Source of the DNA: an uncultured Eubacteriales bacterium
GTDB taxonomy: Bacteria; Bacillota; Clostridia; Oscillospirales; CAG-272
Length of the DNA: 64,000 nt
Assembly: GCA_934432725.1 (NCBI GenBank)
Contig: CAKRZE010000002.1
Location: 62,001 to 126,000, forward strand
Reading direction: 5' to 3'
This document shows positions 9,801 through 18,679 of the stretch, piece by piece (position 1 is the first letter of the stretch; every line of letters begins with the position of its first letter). A model generated the notes under the pieces. The model was not told the DNA's origin. It did no database searches and saw only the letters and a list, made by a program, of their open reading frames with translations. A program made the position numbers and the translations under genes.

Positions 9801-11252
9801 GGTATCAAAAACCTCCTTCACCTCGCCGCCCTGCACCAGAACGGCTCCGATCTCAATGATCCGGTTGTTCAGAGCGGAAAGTCCGGTCGTTTCGATGTCG
9901 AACACCACAAACTCCGCGTCCCATCCCGCGTCCGCTCCGCCGTACACGGCGCGCGCCGTGTCGTCCACGAAGTATGCCTCCATGCCGTAGATCACCTTCT
10001 GATCCAGCTTTTCGGCAGCCAGCATTGCCTGCATGTACCCCTGCACGTTGCCGTGGTCGGTAATTGCCACGGCTGGATGCCCCCAGTCATGCGCAACCTC
10101 AACCGCGACGTCCGGCGGGATCAGGGCATCCATTGTGGACATCTGCGTATGCAGATGCAGCTCCACTCGCTTCCGCGGCGCGCGGTCGGACCGCTTCAGC
10201 CGCTTGATCCTGAAAAGTGCAGCAGGAGATATCGCAAACTCCCCGTCAAAGGTATCCATTTTGACATTGCCGAGCAGTGCGACCGTCATGCCCTCCTTCA
10301 GTGCCTTGACAAACGGCTCTGCCGCATCGTTTTCCCCGATATACTTGACCGAAATGGAGGCATCGTCGTCTGTTATACAGAAATTCAGGATGGTTTTGTC
10401 TCCCTTGCGGTTCTGCTTCGACTCTATGCAATAGATCTCTCCGAGCACGCATACGCCGCGCCGCGCCGCATTCAGATTCCGGATCGGCGTCGGGTTGATC
10501 GGAAACTCACTCCCCCACAAAAGCTGTGCATCTGCAATGTCGAACATCATATTGCCGATCCTGTAGGAGGTATCCGTCAAAGGCTCCGCCTCGATCGGGT
10601 CATTCCCGAAAAATGATGCAACATGCACAAGCTGCTGCCGATCCTCTTTGACCTCCTCCTCGGCGGAAGCATGCGGCTTCCCGCCCGCCTGCGGCTCCGG
10701 CGTCTTTGGCAGAGAGGAGCGGAGTGACCGCTCCTGATCGCGCAGATACGATTCATAATCAAAGGAATAATCCTCTGTCTGCCGGATCGTGACATGAAAG
10801 GAAAGCCCGAATTCCCGCTTGATGATCTGTTCCATCAGCTGCGGTGTTTCCGCGCTGTACAAAAGCTCAATGCCGCCGTTGGAGAAGGAAATCTCCACCG
10901 TGATGCAGTCCCCATCCAGAAGGAGTCGGTAGTCGTTGAAAAAGCCGCGGGAGACGGCACCCGTACGCTGAAGCTCCGAAAGCACCTGCGGAAGATATTC
11001 CTCGGAAAAGCATTCTGCCGGATACCGCGGCAAAATCCGCATGGAACGAAGCTCATACTGCTTCTCGATATCCGCCTCCACGGCATACAAAAGCTCCTTC
11101 GGCACCGTATAATCAAACGCGGCGGAGACCTCTATCATGCGCAGCTCCCTGTCTGCCTTGATCCTGATATCGGACGCCCGCTCCAGAACGGCGGCAAACC
11201 GCTGCTCCGAGGGATGATATTTATAAAAGATTTCCAAAAACGTCTTTCCCAT
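6864..11252 (-). CDS. polC: DNA polymerase III alpha subunit, PolC type
   Basis: PolC is the replicative polymerase of low-G+C Gram-positives, with a built-in 3'-5' proofreading exonuclease. The 1462-residue protein has an N-terminal domain and OB fold, a PHP domain split by the exonuclease (PHP motif VELHLHTQMS near residue 363; exonuclease VVFDIETTG near 450), a zinc-binding pair (YYCPKC, KNCPVCGEK near 935-965) and the polymerase active-site motif SPDIDLNFSGE near residue 988. I start at 11252, where GAGAGG precedes MGKTFLEIFYKY; 17 extra upstream codons are unlikely to be used. It is the last gene of the pyrH-ispG run, after a 485-base gap. Confidence 0.97.
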   Translation of the reverse strand: MGKTFLEIFYKYHPSEQRFAAVLERASDIRIKADRELRMIEVSAAFDYTVPKELLYAVEADIEKQYELRSMRILPRYPAECFSEEYLPQVLSELQRTGAVSRGFFNDYRLLLDGDCITVEISFSNGGIELLYSAETPQLMEQIIKREFGLSFHVTIRQTEDYSFDYESYLRDQERSLRSSLPKTPEPQAGGKPHASAEEEVKEDRQQLVHVASFFGNDPIEAEPLTDTSYRIGNMMFDIADAQLLWGSEFPINPTPIRNLNAARRGVCVLGEIYCIESKQNRKGDKTILNFCITDDDASISVKYIGENDAAEPFVKALKEGMTVALLGNVKMDTFDGEFAISPAALFRIKRLKRSDRAPRKRVELHLHTQMSTMDALIPPDVAVEVAHDWGHPAVAITDHGNVQGYMQAMLAAEKLDQKVIYGMEAYFVDDTARAVYGGADAGWDAEFVVFDIETTGLSALNNRIIEIGAVLVQGGEVKEVFDTFVDPGEPIPENITALTHITNEMVAGAPGQREAVEAFLRFAGDRILIAHNAGFDTGFIRHVCEMNGLPFDNTFMDTVAMSRYLNQDLKKHTLDAVADYFGLGDFNHHRASDDAEMLAQIFFCMVDKLQKLGLRTISAMNREMSDKVDPLKLKTHHMIILVKNKTGLKNLYKLVSFSYLQYYRRFPRIPKTVLDNYREGLIIGSACSEGQLFDAVLSGKSHAELVDIANYYDYIEIQPICNNRYLIAKGSVADDEGLRDLNRRLIALADELHKPVCATCDAHFLERTDELYRKVILSGMKYQDADKDVGIYFRTTEEMLEEFSYLGEEKAREVVIDNTNRIADQIEKDIRPFPKGTFTPKMEGAEEDLQRICYEHAEKQYGKPLPEIVLKRLDKELTSIIEHGFAVLYMIAQKLVWYSESQGYLVGSRGSVGSSFVASCAGISEVNPLPPHYYCPKCRYSEFITDGSYGSGFDLPDKNCPVCGEKMKADGHDIPFETFLGFYGDKSPDIDLNFSGEVQGKVHKYTETLFGAENVFRAGTIGGVADKTAYGYAMHYTEERGISVNKAEMNRIVRHCVGVKRTTGQHPGGIVVVPREYEIYDFCPVQHPADDPNSDIVTTHFTFEYLHDTLLKLDELGHDIPTKYKWLERYSGTSVMDVPMNDKSIYDLFLSTRSIGVKPEDIDSNLGTYGIPEFGTRFAIKMLEEAKPRSFADLLQISGLSHGTDVWTGNAQELIRQGICNISQVIGCRDNIMNDLIRYGVDKALSFKIMEKVRKGKGLTPEWEEEMRKHDVPDWYIASCKKIKYMFPKAHAAAYVMSAIRLGWYKIHMPLVFYAAYLTAAPGGFDAETVMGGRKRIREKIDEINANKDATPNEKSLIPTLLLVNEAIARGIRFLPVSFFRSDAFKFLPEGDAIRCPFNSLGGVGDTAAQKIQEVRENNDIFSVEELREKAQVSKTVITILQNAGALDGLSETNQITFDFS

Positions 11253-11737
11253 ATCGTTGTTCCTCTCACCGCATTTTACGGCATTCCAAAACGGAAGCCG
11301 CAAAAGAGCATCGTTCTGTCCCGGGCAGTGCTTTCATCCGCACAGCCCTGCCCGCACATCCTTCCGCCGTTCTGTTTCCGCAGTCCGCGCGGCAGTATCC
11401 GGCTTTTTCCCGTCTGGCAGGCAGTGCGCAGCCGTAACGTTTTTTCCCTGAAATACCGCTTCTCCCCGCTCCGGACCGCAAAGGCTCCGCCGGAGCTTTC
11501 TTTTGCCGCCTCACTCCGAAAAGCGAAATGCTGCCCGTTTAAAAAATGACCGTCATCCGCAAACGGAAGGCGGTCTGCACAGCCCGTAAGGCGTCTGCCC
11601 GGAGGCATCCGGCTTTTTCCGGTGTCCGAAAGCAGCTATCCGCCCGGTCCGTCCCATCATCCGGATTTCCGCCGTTCACCAAAGCCGGGCAGAAGCCTCC
11701 GGTCAAATCATCTCTCCCGTTTGCAGCGCACAGCCGG
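11253..11737. other. Intergenic spacer between ispG and polC
   Basis: A 485-base gap inside a run of minus-strand genes. I find no terminator with a clear T-run, no promoter with good hexamers, and no frame with a credible start. Confidence 0.55.
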
Positions 11738-12817
11738 TCACTGCAGCTTCCGGATTTCCTCCAAAAGCTCGTCCACGATCCGGTCCTCCGGAATTTTCCT
11801 CAGAATTTCCCCTTTTCGGATCAGAATCGCTTCCCCGTTTCCTCCGGCAATCCCGATATCGGCATTCCGTGCCTCACCCGGACCGTTGACAGCACAGCCC
11901 ATGACGGCAACCGTCAGCGGCTTGCCGGTCAGACCCTCCGCCTCCGCACGTGCCTCCACCTCACCGGCGATCCGTATAATGTCCACTCTTGTTCTGCCGC
12001 AGGTCGGGCAGGAAACAAAATTCATCCGATAAGACGAATCCATGCCGAGCGCCCGCAAAAGCGCCTTTCCCTCCCGCACCTCTTCCTCCGGCGGAGCGGT
12101 CAGGGACACCCGGATCGTATCTCCGATGCCGCGGCAAAGCAGTGCGCCGATTCCGACAGAGGACTTGATCAGCCCCATATGCGGCGTCCCCGCCTCCGTC
12201 ACGCCGAGATGCACCGGATACGGATACTGCCCCGCAATCAATTCATTGGCGCGGATCATCTCCGGAACCCGGGAGGACTTGATGGCGATCAGAATGTCAT
12301 GAAAATCCAGTTCCTCCAAAAGAGAAATGTGCCGGCGGGCGCTCTCAGCCAGTGCCTCCGCAGTCGGAGCGCCGTACTTTGCCAGCAGATCCTTTTCCAG
12401 CGAGCCTCCGTTCACCCCGATCCGGATCGGAATCCCATGCGTCCGGCAAGCCGCAACAACCGCCCGGATCCGTTCCTTGGAGCCGATATTTCCGGGATTG
12501 ATCCGAATCTTGTCCGCACCTGCCGCAGCCGCCTCCACTGCCATCCGGTAATCAAAATGAATATCCGCCACAAGCGTAAGCGGAAAGCCGCTTTCCTTGA
12601 CGCGTCCCAGAACCCGGACCGTCTCCATATCCGGCACGGACATCCGTACAATATCGCATCCGGCATTCTCCAGCGCCTTCAGCTGATGCATCACCGCATC
12701 GTAATCATTTCCCGGCACATTCAGCATTGACTGAACAGCCACCGGCGCGTCTCCGCCGACCATAACCCTTCCCACGCGGATTTTTTTCGTTTTTCTTCGA
12801 ATCTGATTGTAATTCAT
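11738..12817 (-). CDS. ispG: 4-hydroxy-3-methylbut-2-en-1-yl diphosphate synthase
   Basis: IspG reduces methylerythritol cyclodiphosphate to HMBPP in the MEP isoprenoid pathway and carries a 4Fe-4S cluster. The 359-residue protein has the family start YNQIRRKTKKIRVGRVMVGG, a TIM-barrel segment (DYDAVMHQLKALENAGCDIVRM) and the cluster cysteines in FVSCPTCGRTRVD and MGCAVNGPGEA. I choose the ATG at 12817; the adjacent ATG at 12820 is three bases upstream. Dxr, from the same pathway, is two genes upstream, and uppS in the same run uses the pathway product. Confidence 0.95.
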   Translation of the reverse strand: MNYNQIRRKTKKIRVGRVMVGGDAPVAVQSMLNVPGNDYDAVMHQLKALENAGCDIVRMSVPDMETVRVLGRVKESGFPLTLVADIHFDYRMAVEAAAAGADKIRINPGNIGSKERIRAVVAACRTHGIPIRIGVNGGSLEKDLLAKYGAPTAEALAESARRHISLLEELDFHDILIAIKSSRVPEMIRANELIAGQYPYPVHLGVTEAGTPHMGLIKSSVGIGALLCRGIGDTIRVSLTAPPEEEVREGKALLRALGMDSSYRMNFVSCPTCGRTRVDIIRIAGEVEARAEAEGLTGKPLTVAVMGCAVNGPGEARNADIGIAGGNGEAILIRKGEILRKIPEDRIVDELLEEIRKLQ

Positions 12818-12858
12818 CATCACACCCACGTTTTCGCAATCGCGAAGGTCTCCTTTCC
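12818..12858 (-). promoter_or_regulatory. Hairpin-split ribosome-binding site of ispG
   Basis: Minus strand: GGAAAGGA, GACC, stem TTCGC / GCGAA around GATT (five pairs), then AACGT, GGGT, with seven bases from GG to the ATG at 12817. Without the hairpin the AAAGGA would be more than 30 bases from the start. Confidence 0.65.
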
Positions 12859-13104
12859 CGGCAGCCGCATACTTTTCCGGGCAGTTCAAAGCCCTAAAGG
12901 CGACAGCAGCCGTACAGCGCACACAAGACAGCCTTTCCTGCCGCAGCTCAAAGTACAGAGCGGCGCCGAACCTCCTGCGGCTCCCCCGCCGCAGGAGTGC
13001 CAACCCGGAAAGCCGTTCAAATACTCCATCCGAAAAGCGGAAGTCCGCCGCAGTCCGGCATCCGGAGGCTCCGAGGGGTCAGCAGAAATCCGGACCATCC
13101 GCCG

Positions 13105-14148
13105 TCAGGAAAACAGTCCCCACACATCCTTGAAGGTAACAAGGATCATAAGCAGCATCAGAAGCACCAGCCCCGCAAAATGCACATACCCTTCATATTT
13201 CGGGTTCACCGGCTTCCCGCGGATCAGCTCGATCAGCTGAAACACGATTCTTCCCCCGTCCAGTGCCGGAAGCGGAAGCAGATTGAAAATGCCGAGATTC
13301 AGTGCGATCAGCGCCGTCAGGAACAGAAGGTTATAGGAGCCCTCCTTCGCCGCCTCTCCGATTGCCTCCGTCACACCGACCGGACCGGAGACCTGGTCCA
13401 CCCCAACCTTTCCGCGCACAAGATCGAGCAAGGAATCCCAGATCATCCGCACAGAGGTCATCGATTCATAGAACACATGCTTCAGAACGGAAATCGGATT
13501 TTTTTCTTCTCCCGTTACCGAAAAATCAACCATGCCATAGGCAACGCCGCCGGATACCTCAGACGGAAAAACGACATCCTGCAAAACAATGCGGTTTCCG
13601 TCCCGAAGCACGGTCACATCCGTCTTTGCGGCTCCGTTCCGCATCACGGCATATCTCAGATCGTAAGCGACATGCACCCTTGTCCGGCCGATCTTGCAGA
13701 TCGTGTCTCCGATCTGAAGCCCCGCCTGCTGCGTTGCCGCCCCTTCCGCAAAGCGGAAAACGGTCGTTGTTCCCAGAGAACGGGCAGACACCACCATCAC
13801 AGCTGTCAGAATTACGCCGAGCAGCAGATTCATAAAGGAGCCTGCCGCCGTAATGATCATGCGCTGCCAGACCGGCTTGCGGCTCAGTGCATTTTCATCC
13901 GAAGACGCATCATCCTCGCCCTCCATGCTGACATAACCGCCCACCGGAAGCCAGCGAAGCGAATACCGGATCCCGGTTTTCCCGGACACACGCGAAATTG
14001 CCTTCGGTCCCATTCCGATGGAGAACTCCAGAATTTTCACATGAAAAAGCCTGGCGGTCAGGTAATGTCCAAGCTCATGAATCAGAATCAAGGCGCCGAA
14101 AATCAGAACGGCGATCAATATGGTCCACAGTGTACTTAAAAATCCCAT
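13105..14148 (-). CDS. rseP: Site-2 protease RseP (RasP) family zinc metalloprotease
   Basis: This membrane protease performs regulated intramembrane proteolysis of anti-sigma factors and signal-peptide remnants. The 347-residue protein has a first membrane segment carrying the zinc motif HELGH (ALILIHELGHYLTARLF, near residue 20), a central PDZ domain (GAATQQAGLQIGDTICKIG) and the second catalytic motif NLLPLPALDGGRI followed by a last membrane segment. The ATG at 14148 fits the split ribosome-binding site upstream; an in-frame TTG lies two codons earlier. It follows dxr, the common bacterial order uppS-cdsA-dxr-rseP. Confidence 0.93.
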   Translation of the reverse strand: MGFLSTLWTILIAVLIFGALILIHELGHYLTARLFHVKILEFSIGMGPKAISRVSGKTGIRYSLRWLPVGGYVSMEGEDDASSDENALSRKPVWQRMIITAAGSFMNLLLGVILTAVMVVSARSLGTTTVFRFAEGAATQQAGLQIGDTICKIGRTRVHVAYDLRYAVMRNGAAKTDVTVLRDGNRIVLQDVVFPSEVSGGVAYGMVDFSVTGEEKNPISVLKHVFYESMTSVRMIWDSLLDLVRGKVGVDQVSGPVGVTEAIGEAAKEGSYNLLFLTALIALNLGIFNLLPLPALDGGRIVFQLIELIRGKPVNPKYEGYVHFAGLVLLMLLMILVTFKDVWGLFS

Positions 14149-14188
14149 ATCCAAACCATCGCCTTCGCAAAGCGAAAGCATCCTTTCC
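14149..14188 (-). promoter_or_regulatory. Hairpin-split ribosome-binding site of rseP
   Basis: Minus strand: GGAAAGGA, T, stem GCTTTCGC / GCGAAGGC around TTT (eight pairs, one G-U), then GAT, GGT and seven bases to the ATG. Confidence 0.7.
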
Positions 14189-14502
14189 AACGGACTTTAA
14201 AACAGCTCCGTCTCCGGCAAAGCCCCAGCCGTCTGCATTTGTTTAAACACCCTTACGGCATCCAAACCGATTTCAGGCTTTGGGAGAGACTGTCCCCGGA
14301 AAAGCCGCAGACCTCCGGAAAGCCGCACGTTGTCTGTGCAGACACTTTGCTTCCGAATCGGTCGGCAGCCCCGCAGCCGGAAAATCTGCCGGAGCAAAGC
14401 CACTCCTGCGCCCGAAAGACAGCTTCATTCAGAGGCTCCCGCGCGGCATCGCACAAGACAGCGCCGCAGCTGCGATTTTCGGGCATCCTGCCGCCCCGGC
14501 GC
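14189..14502. other. Intergenic spacer between dxr and rseP
   Basis: A gap of about 310 bases within a cotranscribed run. No gene, promoter or terminator is evident. Confidence 0.55.
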
Positions 14503-15657
14503 TCAGGCAAGCGCTCCCACCGCTTCATCCGCGCGTCTGCGCGCCTCCGCGTCCGCCTCTTCCACATCGAAAAGCGAGGGAGAGGGAACGCGCGGACAGG
14601 CAAGCGTCACATCGGTCACAATCCTGTCAATATCCCCAAACCGGATTCTTCCGGCAAGAAAATGCGAGACTGCGCGCTCATCTGCGGCGTTCATCACGGC
14701 AGGCATAACGCCGCCCTCCGCAAGCGCATGATATGCCAGCGACAAAAGCGGAAAGGCATCGGTATCCGGCTTTGCAAAGGTCAGACCGGACAGCGCGGTA
14801 AAGTCCAGCTCCTGCAAGGGACCTTTGGGGCGCCCCGGCCAGCTCAGCGCATACTGAATGCAAAGACGCATATCCGGCACACTCAGCTGTGCAAGAACAG
14901 CATTGTCATTATATTCCACCATGGAGTGAATTATACTCTCGCGGTGAATGACGACCTCAATCTGCTCGCCGGAAACACCGAACAGCCTTGCCGCTTCAAT
15001 CACCTCAAAGCCCTTGTTCATCAGGGTAGCGGAATCCACTGTGATACGCGGTCCCATGCTCCAGGTCGGATGCCGGAGCGCATCGGAAGCCGTCATCCCC
15101 CGGATACGCTCCCGCGCCATACCAAAAAAGGGACCCCCTGACGCCGTCAGAATCAGCTTTTTCACATCGGCGCTCCGGTTGCCCTGCAAACACTGAAAAA
15201 TGGCGCAATGCTCACTGTCCACCGGAAGAATGGGAAGCCTGCGCTGCGCTGCCAGCCGCATGACCTCCGTTCCGAAGGCGACCATAGTCTCCTTGTTGGC
15301 AAGCGCCACCTGCTTCCCGCTCTCAAGCGCTGCCAGCGTCGGACGCAGCCCGGCGATTCCGGTCACGGCATTCACTGCAGCGTCTGCCTCGGCAGCCGAC
15401 ACCAGCTCTGCCGCACTGCCTTTTCCGCCAAACACCCTTGTATCGGTATCCGCAATCCGGACCCTCAGATCCTCAGCCGCTTTTTCATCGCACAGCGCGG
15501 CAGCAGCCGGACGAAACCGGCGAATCTGCTCCTCAAGCCGCAAAGCATCCGAGCCGGCAGCCAATGCCGAAACCCTTATCCCGTGGTATGCCGCAATTTC
15601 AAGCGTCTGCGTCCCGACCGAACCGGTGGAACCGAGCACTGCAATCGTTTCAATCAA
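14503..15657 (-). CDS. dxr: 1-deoxy-D-xylulose 5-phosphate reductoisomerase
   Basis: Dxr converts DXP to methylerythritol phosphate with NADPH, the first committed step of the MEP pathway. The 384-residue protein starts with the nucleotide-binding motif IAVLGSTGSVGTQTLEI and contains ALANKETMVAFG, PVDSEHCAIFQCLQG, LTASGGPFF and TVDSATLMNKGFEVIEA, all conserved active-site stretches. The start is TTG at 15657, with GGGAGG eight bases upstream. It is 27 bases after cdsA. Confidence 0.96.
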   Translation of the reverse strand: MIETIAVLGSTGSVGTQTLEIAAYHGIRVSALAAGSDALRLEEQIRRFRPAAAALCDEKAAEDLRVRIADTDTRVFGGKGSAAELVSAAEADAAVNAVTGIAGLRPTLAALESGKQVALANKETMVAFGTEVMRLAAQRRLPILPVDSEHCAIFQCLQGNRSADVKKLILTASGGPFFGMARERIRGMTASDALRHPTWSMGPRITVDSATLMNKGFEVIEAARLFGVSGEQIEVVIHRESIIHSMVEYNDNAVLAQLSVPDMRLCIQYALSWPGRPKGPLQELDFTALSGLTFAKPDTDAFPLLSLAYHALAEGGVMPAVMNAADERAVSHFLAGRIRFGDIDRIVTDVTLACPRVPSPSLFDVEEADAEARRRADEAVGALA

Positions 15658-15684
15658 ATCCTGTTCCTCCCGATGCCGTCAGAC

Positions 15685-16521
15685 TCAAACGAAAAAGGAA
15701 AGCCGCACGGAAAGCGTGCAAAGCAGATACAGATACGGCGCCGTAATCAGAATGCTGTCGAATCTGTCCATAATTCCGCCGTGCCCCGGCAAAAGCTTGC
15801 CGTAATCCTTTACCCCGTACTGCCGTTTGATCAGCGATGCCACAAGGTCCCCGACCTGCGACAGCGCGGCAACAAACAGCCCCGTCACAAACAAAAACAG
15901 ATAATTCGGCGTCACGCTCACGATCTTTGACACAATCAGCCCGTACAGACAGGTTGTCAGTCCGGCGCCCAGAACGCCGCCCACGGCGCCCTCCACCGTT
16001 TTATGCGGAGATACTGCCGGAATCAGCTTGTGCTTTCCGCAGAATACGCCCGTAAAATAGGCAAAGCTGTCGCTCATCCACGGGATCAGGAAGGAAAGAA
16101 GAAAGATGTAAAGCCCGTGCTGCAAATCGCGCAAAAGAGTCATGGAAGCAAAGCCGAACGAAATGTATATCGTAATCATCGCAGTCAGACCCGCGTCCCT
16201 GACGGAAAAGCTCTGTCCGGCAAATACGGAGACGCCGAGCAGGTATACCATCAGGCAAAAGCTCACAAAGAAAAGAACCGCAAACAGATTGGCGTACCCG
16301 CCGTTTAAGTACCGCACGGAAACATTAAAAAACAGTCCGACCGCAACAGACGGCAGAGAAACATACCATTTCTTCCAAACGCCGATGCAACGAAACATCT
16401 CAAAAAGACTGATTCCGGTCAAAAGCACAGTCAGAAACACCATTGCGAAGGTATCGGAAAATACCAGAAAGGGCACCAGAATGCACAGTGCAACGACTGC
16501 CGTGATAATTCTTGTTTTCAA
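15685..16521 (-). CDS. cdsA: Phosphatidate cytidylyltransferase CdsA
   Basis: CdsA makes CDP-diacylglycerol from phosphatidic acid and CTP in the membrane. The 278-residue protein is mostly hydrophobic with about eight membrane segments and ends with the family signature SLIKRQYGVKDYGKLLPGHGG followed by IMDRFDS. The apparent start is TTG at 16521 and its ribosome-binding site is weak (GGAAAGTGA), so the exact N-terminus is less certain. It lies 39 bases after uppS. Confidence 0.94.
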   Translation of the reverse strand: MKTRIITAVVALCILVPFLVFSDTFAMVFLTVLLTGISLFEMFRCIGVWKKWYVSLPSVAVGLFFNVSVRYLNGGYANLFAVLFFVSFCLMVYLLGVSVFAGQSFSVRDAGLTAMITIYISFGFASMTLLRDLQHGLYIFLLSFLIPWMSDSFAYFTGVFCGKHKLIPAVSPHKTVEGAVGGVLGAGLTTCLYGLIVSKIVSVTPNYLFLFVTGLFVAALSQVGDLVASLIKRQYGVKDYGKLLPGHGGIMDRFDSILITAPYLYLLCTLSVRLSFFV

Positions 16522-16560
16522 TTCATCAAATCACTTTCCACAGATTTCCGGCGATGTGCC

Positions 16561-17253
16561 TCATACACCGCCGAAGCGTCTTTTCCTATGATAAAACTCG
16601 GAAACTGCCAGATCCACATCGTGCTCCGTAAAATCCGGCCAGAGCGTATCACAGAAATACAGCTCGGAGTAAACGGATTGCCACGTCAGAAAATTGGAAA
16701 GGCGCATTTCCGATCCGGTTCTGACAATCAGATCCGGCTCCGGACTTGCCGCCGTATACAGCCTGGAGGAAATGTCCTCCGCCGTCACTTCTTTTTTTCC
16801 GTCGGCAATCAGGGAATTCACGGCATGGACGATCTCATCGCGTCCGCCGTAATTCAGCGCAATATTCAGGATATTGCCGCGATCCTTTGTCGTCTCCTCC
16901 AGATTGCGCATCCGTTCTGCGGTTTTTTCTCCGAAAACACGCTTATCTCCGAGAAACACAATCCGCAGATCCTTTTCGCGAAAGCGCCGGAACGCATCCG
17001 TCAGATAATCCCCGAACAGTCCGATCAGGGCATTGACCTCTCTCGGCGGTCTTTTCCAGTTCTCTGTCGAAAAGGCATAGACCGTCACATGCGGAATCCC
17101 GATATCAACGCAGTATTCCGTGATCTTCTTGAAGGTTTCGGCACCGCATTTGTGACCGTATTCCCGCGGCATGCCGCGTTTTTTTGCCCACCTGCCGTTG
17201 CCGTCCATGATAAACGCTATATGCTTCAGACGTCCGTCTCTGTTTTCCGGCAT
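16561..17253 (-). CDS. uppS: Isoprenyl (undecaprenyl) diphosphate synthase
   Basis: UppS condenses isopentenyl diphosphate onto farnesyl diphosphate to make the C55 carrier used in wall synthesis. The 230-residue protein has the cis-prenyltransferase motifs IAFIMDGNGRWAKKRGMPRE (catalytic Asp in MDGNGRWA), VYAFSTENWKRP and RTGSEMRLSNFLTWQSVYSE. The ATG has CGGAG upstream. It is between frr and cdsA. Confidence 0.95.
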   Translation of the reverse strand: MPENRDGRLKHIAFIMDGNGRWAKKRGMPREYGHKCGAETFKKITEYCVDIGIPHVTVYAFSTENWKRPPREVNALIGLFGDYLTDAFRRFREKDLRIVFLGDKRVFGEKTAERMRNLEETTKDRGNILNIALNYGGRDEIVHAVNSLIADGKKEVTAEDISSRLYTAASPEPDLIVRTGSEMRLSNFLTWQSVYSELYFCDTLWPDFTEHDVDLAVSEFYHRKRRFGGV

Positions 17254-17326
17254 AATTTCACTCCGTTTTGCCAGCCCCCGCCATCCCCCGAAAAAGCGGG
17301 GAACAGCGGGACAGCCCGGCGGTCCA

Positions 17327-17881
17327 TCAGATTTCCATGATTTCCTTGTCTTTTGCGGCAGTCAGCCGGTCAATTTCCTTGCAGAAGCGGTCGGTCAGAT
17401 CCTGCACCGCCTTTTCGGAGGTCTTCTGTTCATCCTCCGTCATTTCGTTTTCCTTTTTCAGCTCCTTGCAGGCATCATTCGCTTCTCTGCGGATATTGCG
17501 GATCGCCACCTTGACTTCCTCGCCCATCTTGGCAACCTGCTTTGTCAGCTCGCGGCGGCGCTCCTCGGTCGGCTGCGGGAACAGAAGGCGGATCACCTTG
17601 CCGTCGTTGGTCGGAGTAATGCCGACATCGGAGGTCAAAATCGCCTTTTCAATCGCCTTAAGCTGATTTGCCTCCCACGGCTGAATGACAATCGTTCTCG
17701 CGTCTGCCACCTTCACGGAAGCAATGTCCGCAACTCTTGCGGGTGCGCCGTAATATTCCACCGTCACACGGTCAAGAATTCCCGGATTTGCTCTGCCCGC
17801 GCGGACCGTTCCCAGCTCCTTCGCATACGCATCCAGGGATTTCTGCATCTTTCCTTCGTATTCCTTTGTATTCAGCTTCAT
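17327..17881 (-). CDS. frr: Ribosome recycling factor
   Basis: Frr splits the post-termination ribosome together with EF-G. The 184-residue protein matches the family length and motifs: LGTVRAGRANPGILDRVTVEYYG near the N-terminus, then PWEANQLKAIEKAI and LTKQVAKMGEEVKVAIRNIRRE. It starts one base after the pyrH stop region and has a GGAGG site, so the two are translationally close. Confidence 0.97.
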   Translation of the reverse strand: MKLNTKEYEGKMQKSLDAYAKELGTVRAGRANPGILDRVTVEYYGAPARVADIASVKVADARTIVIQPWEANQLKAIEKAILTSDVGITPTNDGKVIRLLFPQPTEERRRELTKQVAKMGEEVKVAIRNIRREANDACKELKKENEMTEDEQKTSEKAVQDLTDRFCKEIDRLTAAKDKEIMEI

Positions 17882-17882
17882 A

Positions 17883-18617
17883 TCAGTTTCCTCCGTATAC
17901 TATCGTTCCGGGCGCTTTTCTGCCCAAAATCACATCTGCAATCGATGCGGGATCATTGGCGTCAAACACCAGCATCCGCTGACCCGTTTCCTGTCCCAGA
18001 GCCGCTGCGGCAGCATCGATTGCCTTAAGCGATTCCGTCAGTATCTGCCGATAGGTCAGCGTCTCATACCGCACCGCATCCTCATTGCCGGGTCTGTTCG
18101 GATCCTTATTGTAAATCCCGTCAATGTTCTTTGCCATCATCAAAGCATCGCATGCCAGCTCTGCACAGCGCAGCATTGCAGCCGTATCCGTGGAAAAGAA
18201 CGGATTTCCGGAGCCGCAGGCAAGCAGAACCACATAGCCCTGCTTCATATAGGAAAGTGCCCGCTCCTTCGTAAATATCTCGGCAATTTTCGGCATATCC
18301 ACGGCGCTGAGAACCTTTGCCGGGACGCCTGCACGGATCAGCGCATCCTGCATGCCGAGCGAATTGATCGCGGTTGCCAGCATTCCCATATTATCGGCAA
18401 TACACCGATCCATTCCGGAGCCCTGTCTCGCACCTCTCCAGATATTTCCCGCTCCGATCACCACTGCGACCTCAACGCCCGCTTTGACGCACTGTCCGAT
18501 GGCGTCCGCCACCTGCGCCGTAAAGTCATCGTCCAATATCCGATCCGGATGATCGTGACGCAGCGCCTCCCCTGAAATTTTCAAAAGAACGCGCTTATAT
18601 TCCGGTTCATTCCGCAT
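17883..18617 (-). CDS. pyrH: Uridylate kinase
   Basis: PyrH phosphorylates UMP to UDP. The 244-residue protein has the amino-acid-kinase fold motifs KRVLLKISGEAL, VIGAGNIWRGARQG, NMGMLATAINSLGMQDAL and the C-terminal VLGRKAPGTIVYGG. The ATG follows AAAAAGGAG. It is the first gene of the run down to polC, behind a good sigma-A promoter. Confidence 0.97.
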   Translation of the reverse strand: MRNEPEYKRVLLKISGEALRHDHPDRILDDDFTAQVADAIGQCVKAGVEVAVVIGAGNIWRGARQGSGMDRCIADNMGMLATAINSLGMQDALIRAGVPAKVLSAVDMPKIAEIFTKERALSYMKQGYVVLLACGSGNPFFSTDTAAMLRCAELACDALMMAKNIDGIYNKDPNRPGNEDAVRYETLTYRQILTESLKAIDAAAAALGQETGQRMLVFDANDPASIADVILGRKAPGTIVYGGN

Positions 18618-18650
18618 TGATCTCAGCTCCTTTTTCAGTCATACAATATT

Positions 18651-18679
18651 ATTTTATCACGAAACCGCCTTTTTGTAAA
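18651..18679 (-). promoter_or_regulatory. Sigma-A promoter of pyrH
   Basis: Minus strand TTTACA, 17 bases, TAAAAT, about 35 bases upstream of the pyrH start codon. Confidence 0.65.
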